Below are positions 62,799-64,000 of a DNA stretch of 64,000 bases, piece after piece. The position numbers and the translations under genes were made by a program. The stretch spans positions 372,001 to 436,000 of the forward strand of contig JAIQGG010000001.1 in the NCBI GenBank assembly GCA_020072785.1, in the 5' to 3' direction. The notes under the pieces are model-generated. The model saw nothing but the letters and a program-made list of their open reading frames with translations, searched no databases and was not told the DNA's origin. The DNA is from Terriglobia bacterium. Its GTDB lineage: Bacteria > Acidobacteriota > Terriglobia > Acidiferrales > UBA7541. How positions within the stretch are numbered: the first letter of the stretch is position 1; each line of letters opens with the position of its first letter.

Positions 62799-63878
62799 GT
62801 GACAGGAATTAGAAAGACGAAATTGCCGGCGCTTTTGATCCTGGTGCTCGGCGCGGCGCTTTGTCCAGTGATGATCGGCCAGGGATCTCCCAAGCCGCTG
62901 AGCAACGCCGATGTGATCAAGATGGTGAAGAACGGCCTGCCGGAATCGGTGATCATCTCCTCCATTCGATCCAGCGCGTCACGATTTGATTTGTCGCCCA
63001 ACGGACTGATCAGCTTGCACAAGGCAGGCGTCAGCCAAAAGACCATGGATGCGATGATGGCGGCTGGTGAAAGCAAAGCTCCCGCTGAGGCTGCGGCCCC
63101 TCCTTCCGGCGCCGCAGCAACAGCCCGCGCACAAGCGCCTCCGCCGCCCCAGACGAAGTCGAAGATCCCCGTGGCGGCTATATTGCAAAATGGGGCCTGG
63201 CAGAAATTGACCGTGGAGAAGGCGCAATTGGCGCAAACCAAGACCAAGCCAACCTCCATGGCCAAGCTGGCTGCGGACAGCGCGCTGCTGCAAGGCTTTC
63301 AGGCCACGATGAACTCCGCCACGGCGGAAGCGGCCAGCCATATTGGTTCGAGAACCGCGGGTTCCGCGCTGGGACAGGCGGGGGGCGTCTTTTCCGGCGT
63401 ACTGGCTCAGCGCAAGCCAAAAATAACCTACGTCTGGGCGATCGCCAATCCTGCCTCTTCCAACGTCTTGCAGGAGGACACACCGGAATTCGCGGTGAGC
63501 TTCGCGGGCTTGCCGGGCGTAAATGCGGAGGACTTCGAGCCCGCCATCGTCAAACTCACTCCCGCGCAGAATGCGTTCCGGCTTGTCGGCGCAACGCAAG
63601 GGAAAGAGGATGCAACCTCCAGTTTCTCCGCTGACTGGGAGATCTATTCCGGATTTCTCGAGGAGCGGGTCAAGATTCAATCCCAGAAAATCGGAGACGG
63701 CCAATATCAGATCTCTCCCGCCTCGCCACTGGCACCCGGGGAATACGGGGTGGTGGTACGCCCGACATCGAAATCCAAGAAATTCTCCGGCGGAGATGTG
63801 GCGCGGTACCAAGGAGACGGAATGATGTTTGGCTCGGTGTGGTCGTTCCAAGTTTCAGCGGGAGAAAATGCACAATAG
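62799..63878 (+). CDS. Exported protein of unknown function
   Basis: 359 residues from GTG 62799, which has GAGGAGG (62786-62792) at proper spacing; an ATG at 62769 in frame lacks one. Signal peptide (LPALLILVLGAALCPVMIG), a helical motif (LSNADVIKMVKNGLPESVII, then SLHKAGVSQKTMDAMM) seen repeatedly in Acidobacteriota proteins as I remember them, a Pro/Ala linker, and a beta-rich C-terminal domain (ITYVWAIANPASSNVLQEDTPEFAV). Same direction as the duplicated genes, perhaps one operon. Positions 63879-64000 hold no recognisable gene. Confidence 0.7.
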   Translation: MTGIRKTKLPALLILVLGAALCPVMIGQGSPKPLSNADVIKMVKNGLPESVIISSIRSSASRFDLSPNGLISLHKAGVSQKTMDAMMAAGESKAPAEAAAPPSGAAATARAQAPPPPQTKSKIPVAAILQNGAWQKLTVEKAQLAQTKTKPTSMAKLAADSALLQGFQATMNSATAEAASHIGSRTAGSALGQAGGVFSGVLAQRKPKITYVWAIANPASSNVLQEDTPEFAVSFAGLPGVNAEDFEPAIVKLTPAQNAFRLVGATQGKEDATSSFSADWEIYSGFLEERVKIQSQKIGDGQYQISPASPLAPGEYGVVVRPTSKSKKFSGGDVARYQGDGMMFGSVWSFQVSAGENAQ

Positions 63879-64000
63879 GAATTTGGAAAGCAGCGTCACA
63901 GGTAATTTCAACAGGCCACGCGGGCTGCGGTTTGAGCCGCGAGAACCAGGGCCAGGCCGGCTAGCTTGATGGTTCGGAGCGAGGGACATGGACACAACGT

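Overview
The window is a GC-rich bacterial chromosome segment that most likely comes from an Acidobacteriota genome, in the Terriglobia/Acidobacteriia sense. I base this on gene content, not on any search. It has winged-helix (CadC-type) regulators fused to TPR domains, two Ser/Thr kinases, MacB/FtsX-type permeases without an adjacent ATPase, class II ribonucleotide reductase, LpxC (so a Gram-negative envelope), and many secreted proteins of unknown function. No rRNA, CRISPR array or prophage was seen. One tRNA (Asn, GTT) is present.

Layout. 1-3.7 kb: end of a surface-polysaccharide cluster (polymerase/ligase, GT4 glycosyltransferase, methyltransferase). 3.7-11 kb: mostly leftward secreted proteins of unknown function, a Fsr-like MFS exporter and a secreted DinB protein. 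11-18 kb: two FtsX-type permeases, a GGDEF cyclase and two leftward Ser/Thr kinases. 18-24.7 kb: nrdJ behind a strong promoter and a structured, terminator-ending leader, then a prohibitin-like protein and small genes. 24.8-30.5 kb: M48 and CPBP membrane proteases, a CGNR regulator, and a pair of a YibQ-like deacetylase with an S41 protease-like protein whose catalytic dyad is gone. 30.9-43.8 kb: housekeeping block lpxC, glmU, purQ, purL, purF, lepB, purM, then purN and tyrS. 43.8-48.4 kb: an outer-membrane barrel, a deoxynucleoside kinase, a Tat-exported Ntn-hydrolase and RNase HI. 48.4-53 kb: accessory island. 53-64 kb: MddA-like methyltransferase, L-2-hydroxyglutarate oxidase-like protein, tRNA-Asn, a CadC-TPR regulator, and a cluster of duplicated secreted proteins.

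Two systems stand out. (1) The island at 48.4-53 kb holds a REP-associated tyrosine transposase (RAYT) whose gene is surrounded by its probable substrate, GTAG-headed hairpins. Next to it is a DpnA-like adenine methyltransferase bracketed by direct copies of the same hairpin. Then come a DpnI homologue with catalytic Glu64 changed to Gln, a putative D..ExE nuclease with a small translationally linked partner, and a leftover DpnI-type C-terminus. A GATC methylase next to a methyl-GATC nuclease should be self-destructive. The E64Q change suggests the DpnI homologue has become a reader of methylated DNA or has altered activity. (2) A second repeat family, a 20-bp palindrome (GTTGACCGCTTCGCGGTCAC), is scattered over at least 16 sites. 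It often occurs as dimers with an exact 27-bp (nine-codon) period. It has entered coding sequence in frame, supplies the stop codon of purL, and may supply a start codon for another gene.

All functional calls come from reading the sequence and recalled family features. No database search was run.
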